A stretch of DNA of 11,110 nt from DATAYF01 sp036272735 (GTDB lineage: Bacteria > Chloroflexota > Ktedonobacteria > Ktedonobacterales > Ktedonobacteraceae), in the NCBI GenBank assembly GCA_036272735.1, contig DATAYF010000593.1, positions 1 through 11,110 on the forward strand. The letters are read 5' to 3'. Below the pieces are notes generated by a model, which saw nothing but the letters and a program-made list of their open reading frames with translations, was not told the origin of the DNA and did not search any database. Positions 1 through 6,720 of the stretch are shown one piece after another; the stretch's first letter is position 1, and every line of letters starts with the position of its first letter. A program made the translations under genes and the position numbers.

Positions 1-64
1 CAAGGGCAAAAGGGCTCACACGCAAGCCAGATCTTCCAAAGGTAATATAGGCGTTTAAAGGCAT
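1..64 (-). CDS. aldo/keto reductase, N-terminal fragment (runs off the window)
   Basis: Only the first 21 codons lie inside the window. The translation begins MPLNAYITFGRSGLRVSPFA, the beta-hairpin and first strand typical of NADPH-dependent aldo/keto reductases (pattern GxSGLxVSPxxLG). An AAAGGAG ribosome binding site sits six bases before the ATG, which fixes the start. The family reduces aldehydes and ketones in the cytosol, but the substrate cannot be told from this piece. It follows the TetR gene on the same strand after a 108-base gap that holds a palindrome, so control by that regulator is likely but inferred. The N-terminal motif is short yet distinctive; the catalytic Asp-Tyr-Lys-His residues are outside the window. 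Confidence 0.7.
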   Translation of the reverse strand, partial: MPLNAYITFGRSGLRVSPFAL

Positions 65-110
65 CGAAATCTCCTTTATTGATCGAATAGTTTGTCTAAC
101 AAATGTCGTC

Positions 111-128
111 GTATTTCCCGTATTTCCC
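111..128. repeat. 9-bp perfect tandem repeat upstream of the reductase
   Basis: GTATTTCCC occurs twice in a row with no spacer. It lies between the reductase ribosome binding site and the palindrome at 136-153, so it could be part of the control region. No function can be assigned. Confidence 0.5.
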
Positions 129-135
129 CGATAAA

Positions 136-153
136 TGTGTGATTAAACACTCA
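136..153. promoter_or_regulatory. imperfect 18-bp palindrome, possible TetR operator
   Basis: TGTGTGATTAAACACTCA matches its reverse complement at seven of nine pairs. It sits about 70 bases before the reductase start, between the reductase and its probable regulator. The size and symmetry suit a TetR-family dimer site. The sequence differs from the perfect palindrome in the regulator's own promoter (769-782), sharing mainly the TGAG/CTCA ends, so it could be bound by a different protein. Confidence 0.35.
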
Positions 154-172
154 TTAAACAGGGGAAAATTTT

Positions 173-742
173 TTAGGTGTGCGTCACCGCATTCCAGAAC
201 GCAGTAAAGCCAGCATCCCAGAAGGTATCTGCCTCTGAAGGATGTTGGATGATGAACTCAATCGTCATATTCATCAGAGAGATGAGCAGGGCCACACCAA
301 ACTCAGGTGGCTGATCTTTGAGCGAGCCTCCGGCCAGAACTTCTTTCATCATCGCATTAACCGCTTCGTATCCTTCACACTCGCGCCGGGTCTGTTCGCT
401 GATGTGATGGGAGACGCTTAATTGAGTAATGACCTTGTATCTGCTCGGATAGGTGATGCCTAAACGAACATACTTGTCCCAAATGTGACGAGCACGGTTC
501 TGCAAGCTTGCATGAAAGGGATAATCGTGCATGACGTTCTCCCGCTCTTTGAGCTTCAGCTCCACAAACAGTTCATTAAACAGGATCTCTTTGGTTGCAA
601 AGTAGGTGAACAGTGATCCTTCTGCAACACCGGCTAATTGAGCAATTTTGCACGTAGAGACACCCAGGCCCTGCTCTGCAATAGCCTCAGTGGCTGCCGC
701 AATGATGGAGTCGCGTTTGTCTTTACTTTTTGGCCTTGCCAT
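173..742 (-). CDS. TetR/AcrR-family transcriptional regulator
   Basis: A 189-residue protein of normal TetR length. The N-terminal 50 residues form the DNA-binding domain, with a helix-turn-helix at about residues 27-47 (VSTCKIAQLAGVAEGSLFTY, then FATKEILFNELF), which is the family hallmark. The C-terminal three quarters are helical and probably bind a ligand, with no recognisable specificity. I chose the ATG at 742 because the family usually starts M-A-R-P-K and a weak GGTGGG lies upstream; an ATG at 757 would add five residues and has no ribosome binding site. The promoter and a perfect palindrome lie directly upstream, so it probably represses itself. The downstream reductase is its most likely target. 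Whether it also controls the catabolic genes to the right is unknown. Confidence 0.88.
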   Translation of the reverse strand: MARPKSKDKRDSIIAAATEAIAEQGLGVSTCKIAQLAGVAEGSLFTYFATKEILFNELFVELKLKERENVMHDYPFHASLQNRARHIWDKYVRLGITYPSRYKVITQLSVSHHISEQTRRECEGYEAVNAMMKEVLAGGSLKDQPPEFGVALLISLMNMTIEFIIQHPSEADTFWDAGFTAFWNAVTHT

Positions 743-768
743 ATCATCCCACCGCACATATAAAAGAT

Positions 769-782
769 TGAGTACTTACTCA
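769..782. promoter_or_regulatory. perfect palindromic operator at the TetR promoter
   Basis: TGAGTACTTACTCA has six-base arms that are exact reverse complements around a two-base centre. It touches the last base of the minus-strand -10 box, so a bound dimer would block RNA polymerase. This is the classic layout of TetR-family autorepression, and TGAGT-type half sites are common for regulators with this HTH. The binding protein is inferred. Confidence 0.6.
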
Positions 783-810
783 GTATACTGCAATGTGGAA
801 CTTTTTGCAA
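782..810 (-). promoter_or_regulatory. sigma70-type promoter for the TetR gene
   Basis: Read on the minus strand: TTGCAA (-35, at 805-810), a 17-base spacer, then TATACT (-10, at 782-787). Both boxes match the consensus at most positions and the spacing is ideal. Transcription would start around 775, inside the operator, and reach the TetR ATG at 742. Confidence 0.6.
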
Positions 811-921
811 GTCTCTTTGAAATGTCCCTCAAGTGATCCCTCATGATCTTCTGAAAGAGGGAGGCGAAAAGCTCTCCTTCCCCTTGACACACTACGGGAA
901 ATCCCGCAGGGAGATATTCCT

Positions 922-933
922 AAGCACGTGCTT
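922..933. repeat. 12-bp perfect palindrome
   Basis: AAGCACGTGCTT equals its own reverse complement. It lies upstream of the TetR promoter in non-coding DNA. It could be a protein-binding site or chance. Confidence 0.35.
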
Positions 934-964
934 GCGAGAGAGAGTAAGAACTGCTCACTCATCA

Positions 965-982
965 AAATTCGCAAGCGAATTT
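965..982. repeat. inverted repeat with 8-bp arms
   Basis: AAATTCGC and GCGAATTT flank a central AA. No run of T follows on either strand close enough to make it an obvious terminator, so a protein site or mobile-element remnant is more likely. Confidence 0.4.
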
Positions 983-1042
983 ACAGAAACGATCCAGAAC
1001 GATCCGCATCTCAAGCGGTTTTTCTTGTAGCCAATAGATGAA

Positions 1043-1100
1043 CTGCTCACTCTTCGGGCAGAAGCTTGCTCTTTTGGGCAAAAGCTGCTCACTCTTCGGG
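1043..1100. repeat. short tandem repeat, three units of about 21 bp
   Basis: CTGCTCACTCTTCGGG occurs exactly at 1043-1058 and 1085-1100, with a degenerate middle copy at 1065-1080. The joining pieces GGGCAGAAG and GGGCAAAAG are also alike, giving a unit of about 20-22 bases. A truncated fourth copy (CTGCTCACTC) lies at 951-960. In one minus-strand frame each unit reads PKSEQ-like. There are no unique spacers, so this is not a CRISPR array. Confidence 0.6.
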
Positions 1101-1101
1101 T

Positions 1102-1376
1102 CATTTACTACCACACTCCATTGGTGGCAAGAGCAAGGTCGTCCTTGCATCGGTGCATTCATCCAGGGATCGGTTGCACAATACAGAAGACTCTTACCAG
1201 GAAGTGACATTGATCTGTGTATCGTCACTCCCGATGACCCCGATCCAGCATGGTTCGAGGAGCGAAACGTTGGTCCTTACACGATAGAAATCTATCCCCT
1301 AGCGCAAAAAGCATTCGACGACCTTGATCTGGTCCTGGCACAGCCCGCTCTTCCATTTAACCTCTGCGAAGTCAGA
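1102..1376 (+). pseudogene. nucleotidyltransferase (MNT-type) fragment, 3' part lost
   Basis: In frame from about 1122 the translation reads HWWQEQGRPCIGAFIQGSVA and then SDIDLCIV, the Gly-Ser and Asp-x-Asp metal-binding core of the DNA polymerase beta-like minimal nucleotidyltransferase fold. It continues with WFEERNVGPYTIEIYPLAQ and ALPFNLCEVR, as in stand-alone members. After the Arg codon at 1374-1376 similarity stops, because the DNA becomes the antisense of the CaiB-like gene. The frame stays open to 2132 only because it reads through GC-rich antisense sequence, and I do not believe that 364-residue product. An in-frame ATG at 1038 lies in the tandem repeat, so the true 5' end is also uncertain. 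This is an orphan fragment brought in by rearrangement. Confidence 0.65.
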
Positions 1377-2384
1377 TGGATCGGCAACGCCGGGCCGCCA
1401 ATGATCCCAGAATTCCGGCAGCGAGTTCAGGAGGGTATTGGCGATCTGCGACCGGTCCAGCGACCGGTCCAGCCGTTCGATAACCGGTTCGACAGTGAGC
1501 TGGCTGAACACGGTGCCGATTACAGCGTGCAGCGCCTCGCGGTTGGCTACTCGCTTGACGTTGCTCTCGAAGCGCGGATTGGCCGCAACCTCGGGCCCTT
1601 CGAGTACGATTGCACAAAACCGTGCCCACTCCCGCTCATTCTGGATACCGAGGTTGACCTGCTTGCCATCGCCGGCGCGGAAAGGGCCATAGGGCGCGAT
1701 GGTCGCGTGGCACGCCCTCGTACGAGGCGGCAGCGTGCCGCCATATGCCGTGAAGTACGCGGGATTGCTCATCCACTTCCCAAGCGCCTCGAAGAGCGAA
1801 ACTTCGAGCATCGTCCCCTGGCCCGTCTGTTCGCGCTGGTAGAGCGCCGTGAGAATCCCCGTGAAGGCATACATGACTGCTGCAATGTCAGCAATAGAGA
1901 TACCAATTTTCGCCGGCGTCTCGGGCGTTCCCGTCACGCAAACAAGCCCCGTCTCACACAGCACAAGCAGGTCATACGCCTTTTTGTCGTGGTAGGGCCC
2001 CGTGGAACCATAGCCGGAAATGTCGCAAATGATGAGACGAGGATAGCGCCTGGCGAGCGCCGCGGCCCCCAAACCCAGCCGCTCGGTGGCTCCCGGAGAG
2101 AGATTCTGTACGAACACATCCGCGCCCTCTAGAAGGCTGGGGATAATTCTCTCGGCCTCTGGATGCTTAAGATTAAGCGTGAGGCTCTCCTTGGAGCGGT
2201 TGAGCCAGGCGAAATAGCTTGACATTCCACGCACCGTTTCATCGTAATCCCACGCGAAGTCGCCGACGCCTGGGCGCTCGATCTTAATAACCTGTGCTCC
2301 CAGGTTGGCTAGCTGGCGCGTGGCAAACGGGGCTGCGACCGCCTGCTCAAACGATAGAATGGTGATGCCTGCTAATGGCAACAT
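1299..2384 (-). CDS. CaiB/BaiF family III CoA-transferase, damaged at the 3' end
   Basis: The product transfers CoA between acyl groups through an aspartyl-CoA intermediate. Family features include the N-terminal GITILSFEQAVAAPFATRQL, LGAQVIKIERPGVGD, a WLNRSKESL segment, and KAYDLLV with the expected nucleophile Asp138. It ends at residue 361, whereas the family usually runs to about 390-400. Similarity stops after W326-D327-H328. The next family residues (xLAARxxW) appear one frame over as SLAARRCRSI and then meet a stop at 1372-1374. This points to a small deletion (about 7 bases) plus loss of the true C-terminus at the junction with the nucleotidyltransferase fragment, and a 12-bp tandem duplication lies nearby. 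The start ATG overlaps the upstream dehydrogenase stop as TGATG, so the two are coupled. In Pseudomonas aeruginosa a CaiB-family enzyme activates itaconate in a similar cluster. This copy is probably inactive, though most of the N-terminal domain remains. Confidence 0.8.
   Translation of the reverse strand: MLPLAGITILSFEQAVAAPFATRQLANLGAQVIKIERPGVGDFAWDYDETVRGMSSYFAWLNRSKESLTLNLKHPEAERIIPSLLEGADVFVQNLSPGATERLGLGAAALARRYPRLIICDISGYGSTGPYHDKKAYDLLVLCETGLVCVTGTPETPAKIGISIADIAAVMYAFTGILTALYQREQTGQGTMLEVSLFEALGKWMSNPAYFTAYGGTLPPRTRACHATIAPYGPFRAGDGKQVNLGIQNEREWARFCAIVLEGPEVAANPRFESNVKRVANREALHAVIGTVFSQLTVEPVIERLDRSLDRSQIANTLLNSLPEFWDHWRPGVADPSDFAEVKWKSGLCQDQIKVVECFLR
1449..1472. repeat. 12-bp tandem duplication inside the CaiB-like gene
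   Basis: CGACCGGTCCAG occurs twice back to back. On the coding strand it gives the residues LDRSLDRS where relatives have a single LD-x-x step before the I-A-N motif. It is in frame and adds four residues next to the damaged 3' end. Confidence 0.55.
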
Positions 2385-3544
2385 CAGAACGACCTCGGCA
2401 GGCCGAGCACATGCTCGGCGACATAGGAAAGGATCAGGTTCGTCGAGATTGGAGCTATCTGATACAGTCTGGTCTCGCGGAACTTTCGCTCAATATCGTA
2501 GTCGGCGGCCAGCCCGTAGCCGCCATACGTCTGCATCGCGACATTAGCGGCCTCCCAGGAAGCGTCGGCAGCCAGCAGCTTGGCCATGTTGCCTTCGGCC
2601 CCACATGGCTCACCCTGCTCGAAGAGGTCGGCTGCCTGGAAACGCATGAGGTCGGCTGCCTCCACATGGATATGTGCCTGAGCAATGGGAAACTGGATGC
2701 CCTGGTTCTGGCCGATGGGACGCCCAAAGACGCGGCGCTCTCTGGCCCGCTGCGTTGCCCGTTCAATAAACCAGCGGCCATCGCCGATGCATTCGGCGGC
2801 GATCAAGATGCGCTCGGCATTCATGCCATCCAGGATGTAGTGAAATCCTTCTCCTTCCACGCCAATCAGATTCTCGACCGGGACCGCAACATGATCGAAA
2901 TGCAGCTCGTTGGTCTCGTTATTCATCATGACCCGTATAGGCTCTACGATCAGCCCGTTGCCGATCGCCTCACGCAGATCAACGAGAAAAACCGAGAGTC
3001 CCTGGGACTTCTTCTTGACCTCATCGAGCGGCGTCGTCCGAGCCAGAAGAATCATCAGATCGGAGTGCTGGACACGTGAAATAAAGATCTTCCGCCCATT
3101 GACGATGTAGCGGTCATCCTGGCGGATCGCCGTCGTCGTAATGCTGGTCGTGTCGGTGCCGGCCTCCGGCTCAGTCACGCCAAACGCCTGCAGGCGCAGC
3201 TCGCCGCGGGCAATCTTCGGCAGATACGCCCGCTTCTGCGCTTCCGAACCATGCCGGAGCAGCGTGCCCATGGTATAGATCTGGGCATGGTAGGGGCCAG
3301 CAACGCCACCGGACCGATTGATCTCCTCAAGAATGATCGACGCCTCAACCAGGCTCATCCCCAGGCCGCCGTATTCCTTCGGAATCAAAGCTCCCAGATA
3401 CCCCGCTTCCGTCATGGCCTGGACGAAAGCCTCGGGGTAGGCACGCTGCTGGTCCAGTTCCCGCCAATAGCTCACCGGGAATCGCCGGCACAGTTCGCGT
3501 ACCGCCTGCCGGAGATCATTATTTGCTTCTTCAGTATGAATCAT
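2384..3544 (-). CDS. acyl-CoA dehydrogenase
   Basis: A 386-residue FAD enzyme of standard length that oxidises an acyl-CoA to the 2-enoyl-CoA and passes electrons to ETF. Visible features: the helical N-terminal domain, the FAD/substrate strand FGVTEPEAGTD (121-131), the RRVFGRPIGQNQ flavin segment (270-281) and QTYGGYGLAADYDIER (338-353). The position of the medium-chain catalytic Glu (YQIYEGT in MCAD) is Pro here (YQIAPIST, 361-368). A Glu at 244 (GMNAERILIAAE) matches the base used by isovaleryl-CoA dehydrogenase, so it is the likely catalytic residue. I chose the ATG at 3544, which has GGAGG upstream and gives the family N-terminus; an open extension to 3685 looks non-coding. The stop overlaps the CaiB-like start. 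A dehydrogenase also lies in the P. aeruginosa itaconate cluster, where its role is unclear. Confidence 0.9.
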   Translation of the reverse strand: MIHTEEANNDLRQAVRELCRRFPVSYWRELDQQRAYPEAFVQAMTEAGYLGALIPKEYGGLGMSLVEASIILEEINRSGGVAGPYHAQIYTMGTLLRHGSEAQKRAYLPKIARGELRLQAFGVTEPEAGTDTTSITTTAIRQDDRYIVNGRKIFISRVQHSDLMILLARTTPLDEVKKKSQGLSVFLVDLREAIGNGLIVEPIRVMMNNETNELHFDHVAVPVENLIGVEGEGFHYILDGMNAERILIAAECIGDGRWFIERATQRARERRVFGRPIGQNQGIQFPIAQAHIHVEAADLMRFQAADLFEQGEPCGAEGNMAKLLAADASWEAANVAMQTYGGYGLAADYDIERKFRETRLYQIAPISTNLILSYVAEHVLGLPRSF

Positions 3545-3617
3545 GGCTACGCCTCCACCCAGCGAGCAGTATACTCTCGGTGATGCAGTCCACCAGGACT
3601 TTACAATGTATACGCAT
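3531..3617 (-). CDS. possible 28-codon leader ORF overlapping the dehydrogenase start
   Basis: An ATG at 3617 has GGAAGGGGAG four to five bases upstream and opens a 28-residue frame beginning MRIHCKVLVDCITES. Its stop lies 11-13 bases past the dehydrogenase ATG in another frame, an arrangement that would couple translation. No similarity is recognised. It could be a leader peptide, the remains of a lost gene (P. aeruginosa has a glyoxalase-like gene between its dehydrogenase and PrpD genes), or chance. Confidence 0.2.
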   Translation of the reverse strand: MRIHCKVLVDCITESILLAGWRRSHDSY

Positions 3618-3717
3618 GGTCTCCCCTTCCGATTCATGGCGTGAAAACAATCTCCATTTTTTAGTATTGTATCGGATATTGCCAAATTTACAGATCTGGA
3701 CAGACGCCGAGCAGAGG

Positions 3718-3747
3718 AAAAAAGAGCTGCTTGAGGCTTACCAGCTC
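3718..3747 (-). terminator. intrinsic terminator after the PrpD-family gene
   Basis: On the minus strand GAGCTG and CAGCTC form a six-base stem around a 12-base loop, followed directly by six T. It begins 17 bases after the PrpD stop codon. It would end or weaken transcription before the dehydrogenase and CaiB-like pair, which then need their own start in the roughly 100 bases that follow. A TACAAT at 3666-3671 (minus strand) could be a -10 box, but I see no good -35. Confidence 0.6.
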
Positions 3748-3763
3748 CTGCCCCCTCACCATC

Positions 3764-5212
3764 TCATTGCACCACTTGCACTCGACTAAGCAGTTCCATG
3801 AGATCCTTGACCTGGGTACCTTCGAGGGTGCGCACCGCCTCCTTGATCTCCTGGCCCAGCGTATCGTCTATGCGCCCGGCGATGAGGCGGTCGAACTTCT
3901 CGGCCGCGTCCTGCCAGCTCAACGGATGCGAAGGCAGGCCTGGGTAGTCCTGCACCTCATGCTCGATCGTGGTCCCATCCTGCAGGCGGACCGTGATCTT
4001 CGCAGGTATGTTGCGCGGGTATTGTTCTGTGTAGTCCTGGTTCGGTCGGACCACCACCTTTTTCAGGAGGGCCTGCACGTCGGCTCTCATGATGCGCTCC
4101 GGGGTGAACTGCGCCGGCGTGACGTCCCCGTCGAGCAAGGCCACGGCCAGCAGGTATGGCAGGTTGTGATCCGCCTGCTCTTTGGTCCGCACCACTTTGT
4201 CCATGCCGTAGCGGCCACCACCGGTGAAGTCGTAGCAGATTTGGGTTACCTCCGCCTCGATCGAGACCACCTTGCTGGCGTTGACCTTGTGCTGCCTGGC
4301 TAGCTCGATCATGCAGTAAATGGCCGATTGTGTGTGGATCTCCGAGTTGTATTTCTTGATCGTACTCTCCACGACCCCCTCGTAGCCTTGCGTGTCCCAC
4401 TCAATATGCACTTGCATACCCAGCAGGTGGTCGATGCCGTTGGGTCCCTCGATCACCTGCAGCGGTCCCTGCACGCCGCGACGGGCCAGAAATAGTGTGT
4501 TCATGGCGCCCAGCGCCGATTGAGCTGAGGCCAAACCCTTCCACTGCGACAGCGGCTTGGCTCGAATGACGGCGAGCGAGGCGTCGCTGCTGGCTGCCGT
4601 GGCGATGGCATGGGCGATCTGCTGTTCGCTCAGCCCGAGCAGGCGACCGGCGGCGGCATTGTGCGAGAAGGCGAGTTGCGTCGTGTGGTCGAAGCCGCGT
4701 GTCATGAAGTTGGCGTGATCCACCAGGCGCGACTGCACCGTGTAGGCCAGCGCCACCCCGAGCATCAGGTCGCGCCCACTGCCGCCTCCATACGAGGCCG
4801 CGGTCAGCGCCACTCCGAAATTGTCGGCGGTATGGCAGGTCTCGGTTGGGGCCAGGAAGTTATCCATGAAGTCGACGTAGCGCACCAGGGCGGTGTGCCA
4901 GAACGCCGCGTAGATCGGGTTGGCCTTCCCGCCGCCGATTAGCACACACGGGCCGCTTCCCCCGAAGTCGGCGACCTGCTCGCGGCAGGCCTGGACCGGG
5001 CCAGCGCCCAAGGCGGCGATGCAGCAGCCCAACGAGTCCAGAATGTGGACCGGCAACTGCTGGCGCGAGGCGGGCGAGAGATCGTCGAAGGTGGCACGGG
5101 CGGCGTACCTGGCCAGGGCCTGGACTTGCGTCAGAGGCGGGGAGCCTGCACGTGCGGTTGCTCTCTGCACCGCATCGTCATGTGGTTGTGCATGAGTATT
5201 TTGCTGTGTCAT
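3764..5212 (-). CDS. MmgE/PrpD family protein
   Basis: 482 residues, the usual length for a family that includes 2-methylcitrate dehydratase and cis-aconitate decarboxylase (the enzyme that makes itaconate in fungi and macrophages). Family features: the N-terminal DSLGCCIAALGAGP helix, YVDFMDNFLAPTETCH (112-127) where the D-F-x-D core and His match the active-site region, SQWKGLASAQSALGAM, KKYNSEIHTQS, and TKEQADHNLPYLLAVALLDG. The start is firm: AGGAGG lies eight to nine bases before the ATG. It follows the frameshifted lyase gene by 20 bases and is closed by a terminator, so it is the last gene of the main transcript. In P. aeruginosa a PrpD-family gene sits in the itaconate locus. Whether this one decarboxylates, dehydrates or isomerises a tricarboxylate or dicarboxylate cannot be decided from sequence. 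Confidence 0.9.
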   Translation of the reverse strand: MTQQNTHAQPHDDAVQRATARAGSPPLTQVQALARYAARATFDDLSPASRQQLPVHILDSLGCCIAALGAGPVQACREQVADFGGSGPCVLIGGGKANPIYAAFWHTALVRYVDFMDNFLAPTETCHTADNFGVALTAASYGGGSGRDLMLGVALAYTVQSRLVDHANFMTRGFDHTTQLAFSHNAAAGRLLGLSEQQIAHAIATAASSDASLAVIRAKPLSQWKGLASAQSALGAMNTLFLARRGVQGPLQVIEGPNGIDHLLGMQVHIEWDTQGYEGVVESTIKKYNSEIHTQSAIYCMIELARQHKVNASKVVSIEAEVTQICYDFTGGGRYGMDKVVRTKEQADHNLPYLLAVALLDGDVTPAQFTPERIMRADVQALLKKVVVRPNQDYTEQYPRNIPAKITVRLQDGTTIEHEVQDYPGLPSHPLSWQDAAEKFDRLIAGRIDDTLGQEIKEAVRTLEGTQVKDLMELLSRVQVVQ

Positions 5213-5232
5213 AGATGATGTCCTCCTTTCGC

Positions 5233-6632
5233 TTATTCAGGGGCAACCTCTGAGCCTTCGTGCTCAGGCGAAGCCTCCGCGTTCGCTGCTCGTTGCGCCA
5301 GGACCCGATCAACCATTTCACCTGACAAGCCCAGGTAGTTCGCTGGATCAAGCAACTTCTCCAGGGCATCGCGATCAAAGACCGTTCTGATCATCTCATG
5401 ATGCACCAGCAGATCGAGCAGTGGCTGATTGCTGCTACTCGCTTGCCGACTGATGACGTAGATAAGATCATGTGCGACCTGACGCCCCAGAAGTGGCGCC
5501 AGGGCCATCATCACTGCCTCGGTGCAGATGAAGCCGTTGGTGAGATTGAGGTTCGCGCGCATCCGTTCTGGATGGGGACCTCCAGCCCGGCGAGGATCAT
5601 GCGAGCCTGCCGCAAAGCGCCCGCTGTCAGAAGAAAGATCTCTGGAAGCGCGATCCATTCAATTTCCCAGGGGCCGGTCGCACGTTCATGATCCTCAACC
5701 ATTGCATCAAGCAAGGCGGCCACGTGTTGGCGAACCATTGCTGTACAGGCGTGTATAAAGTTACTGGCAATGGGATTGCGCTTCTGAGGCATCGTGCTAC
5801 TGGAGCCACGACCGGGAGCGTAGGGTTCCAGCACTTCGCCAACTTCCGTCTGCATCAACAACTTCACATCGGTTTCCACCTTGCCCAGCGTGCCAGTGAC
5901 AAGTTCCAGGAAGCAGGCGACCTCAGCGATACGGTCACGTTGGGTATGCCAGGCGATCTCGGGCTGTCCTAGTTCGAGCTCGGCCAGTAACGCTGCCTGA
6001 ACAGAGAGCCCATCGTTTCCCAGCGAGGCTAGCGTCCCAGCCGCTCCTGCAAACTCTCCAACCAGCACGCGAGGGCGTATTTCTTGCAAACGCTGGCGGT
6101 GCCGTTCGATGGCCGCCAGCCAGGTTGCCGTTTTATAGCCAAAGGTGATCGGAACAGCCTGCTGCAAGTTGCTGCGCCCGGCCATGGGTGTATCGCGATA
6201 ACGGCGGGCGTACGCTGCCAGATGATCAGCAATGGTTGCGAGGTCTTGCTCGATCAAGACGAGTGCCGCGCGCATTTGCAGGACCGTTGCTGTGTCGGTG
6301 ATATCCTGGGTGGTTGCCCCCCAGTGGCAATACTGGCCCGCTTGATTGGAGCAGAGAGCCACGAGTTGTTGCACGACTGGCAGAACAGGATAGCCAATGG
6401 CTTCTGTCTGCGTTTTGAGTGTGTTCAGATCGAGTTGTTCGACATGGCAGTGGGCCGCGATCTCATCGGCAGCGGTTTGCGGAATGATGCCCAGACGAGC
6501 CTGTACCTTTGCAAGAGCCGCTTCGATATCGAGGTACCGTTGCACTCGATATTCATCAGAGAAGATGCGACGCATCTCCTCCGTGCTGAAGATATCGCGG
6601 AAGATGAGCGAATCAACGACGGTAGAAGCCAT
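5233..6632 (-). pseudogene. fumarase/aspartase-superfamily lyase (PcaB/PurB type), frameshifted
   Basis: The 5' frame (start 6632) carries HWGATTQDITDT (103-114), AGRSNLQQAVPITFGYK (151-167) and the superfamily signature GSSSTMPQKRNP (276-287) with its catalytic serine loop. Homology leaves this frame after AGLEV (residue 352) and resumes at once in another frame with HPERMRANLNLTNGFICTEA, continuing about 113 residues to a TAA at 5233. The slip is at plus-strand GGGG (5574-5577). A repaired protein would have about 465 residues, normal for the family. Adenylosuccinate lyases have a TH pair where this protein has SN (R-S-N-L), which favours a 3-carboxymuconate cycloisomerase-like or uncharacterised branch. 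It could be a true pseudogene or a homopolymer sequencing error, since both halves look well conserved. Start: AGGAAAGGAA precedes the ATG. Confidence 0.82.
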
Positions 6633-6720
6633 GGTTGCGTTCCTTTCCTCTTGCCCGATCAGGCTCTCTCATGTTTCACATGCTATGAGTGTTCTCGACC
6701 TCATCGAGGCTAAGCCTTCG

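Larger units (their letters stand above)
811..1037. other. non-coding stretch with small palindromes
   Basis: No open frame here looks like a real protein on either strand. The stretch holds two clean inverted repeats (922-933 and 965-982), a CGGG/CCCG stem at 895-906, and one copy of CTGCTCACTC (951-960) that recurs in the tandem repeat at 1043-1100. An isolated TTGACA at 884 has no -10 box at a usable distance. It may be eroded mobile DNA. Confidence 0.4.

Noticed and set aside
884..918. Promoter from the TTGACA at 884-889 on the plus strand
   Set aside because: The bases 16-18 positions downstream do not resemble a -10 box, and the nearest candidate is about 23 bases away.
951..1100. CRISPR array
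   Set aside because: The repeat units are short, uneven and adjoining, with no unique spacers of constant length and no cas genes nearby.
1038..2132. Open frame of 364 codons on the plus strand
   Set aside because: Only about residues 28-113 resemble a protein family (nucleotidyltransferase). The rest is the antisense of a clear CaiB/BaiF coding sequence, and the N-terminus comes from tandem repeats.
3545..3685. N-terminal extension of the acyl-CoA dehydrogenase
   Set aside because: It is open but unlike the family, while the ATG at 3544 has a good ribosome binding site and gives the normal family N-terminus.
3731..4303. 190-codon plus-strand frame opposite the PrpD-family gene
   Set aside because: It is a shadow frame on GC-rich antisense DNA, with no family features and no ribosome binding site of note.
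5233..5658. Independent 141-residue gene
   Set aside because: Its first 28 residues are out-of-frame sequence of the lyase, and the remaining 113 continue the lyase C-terminal domain, so it is the second half of one frameshifted gene.
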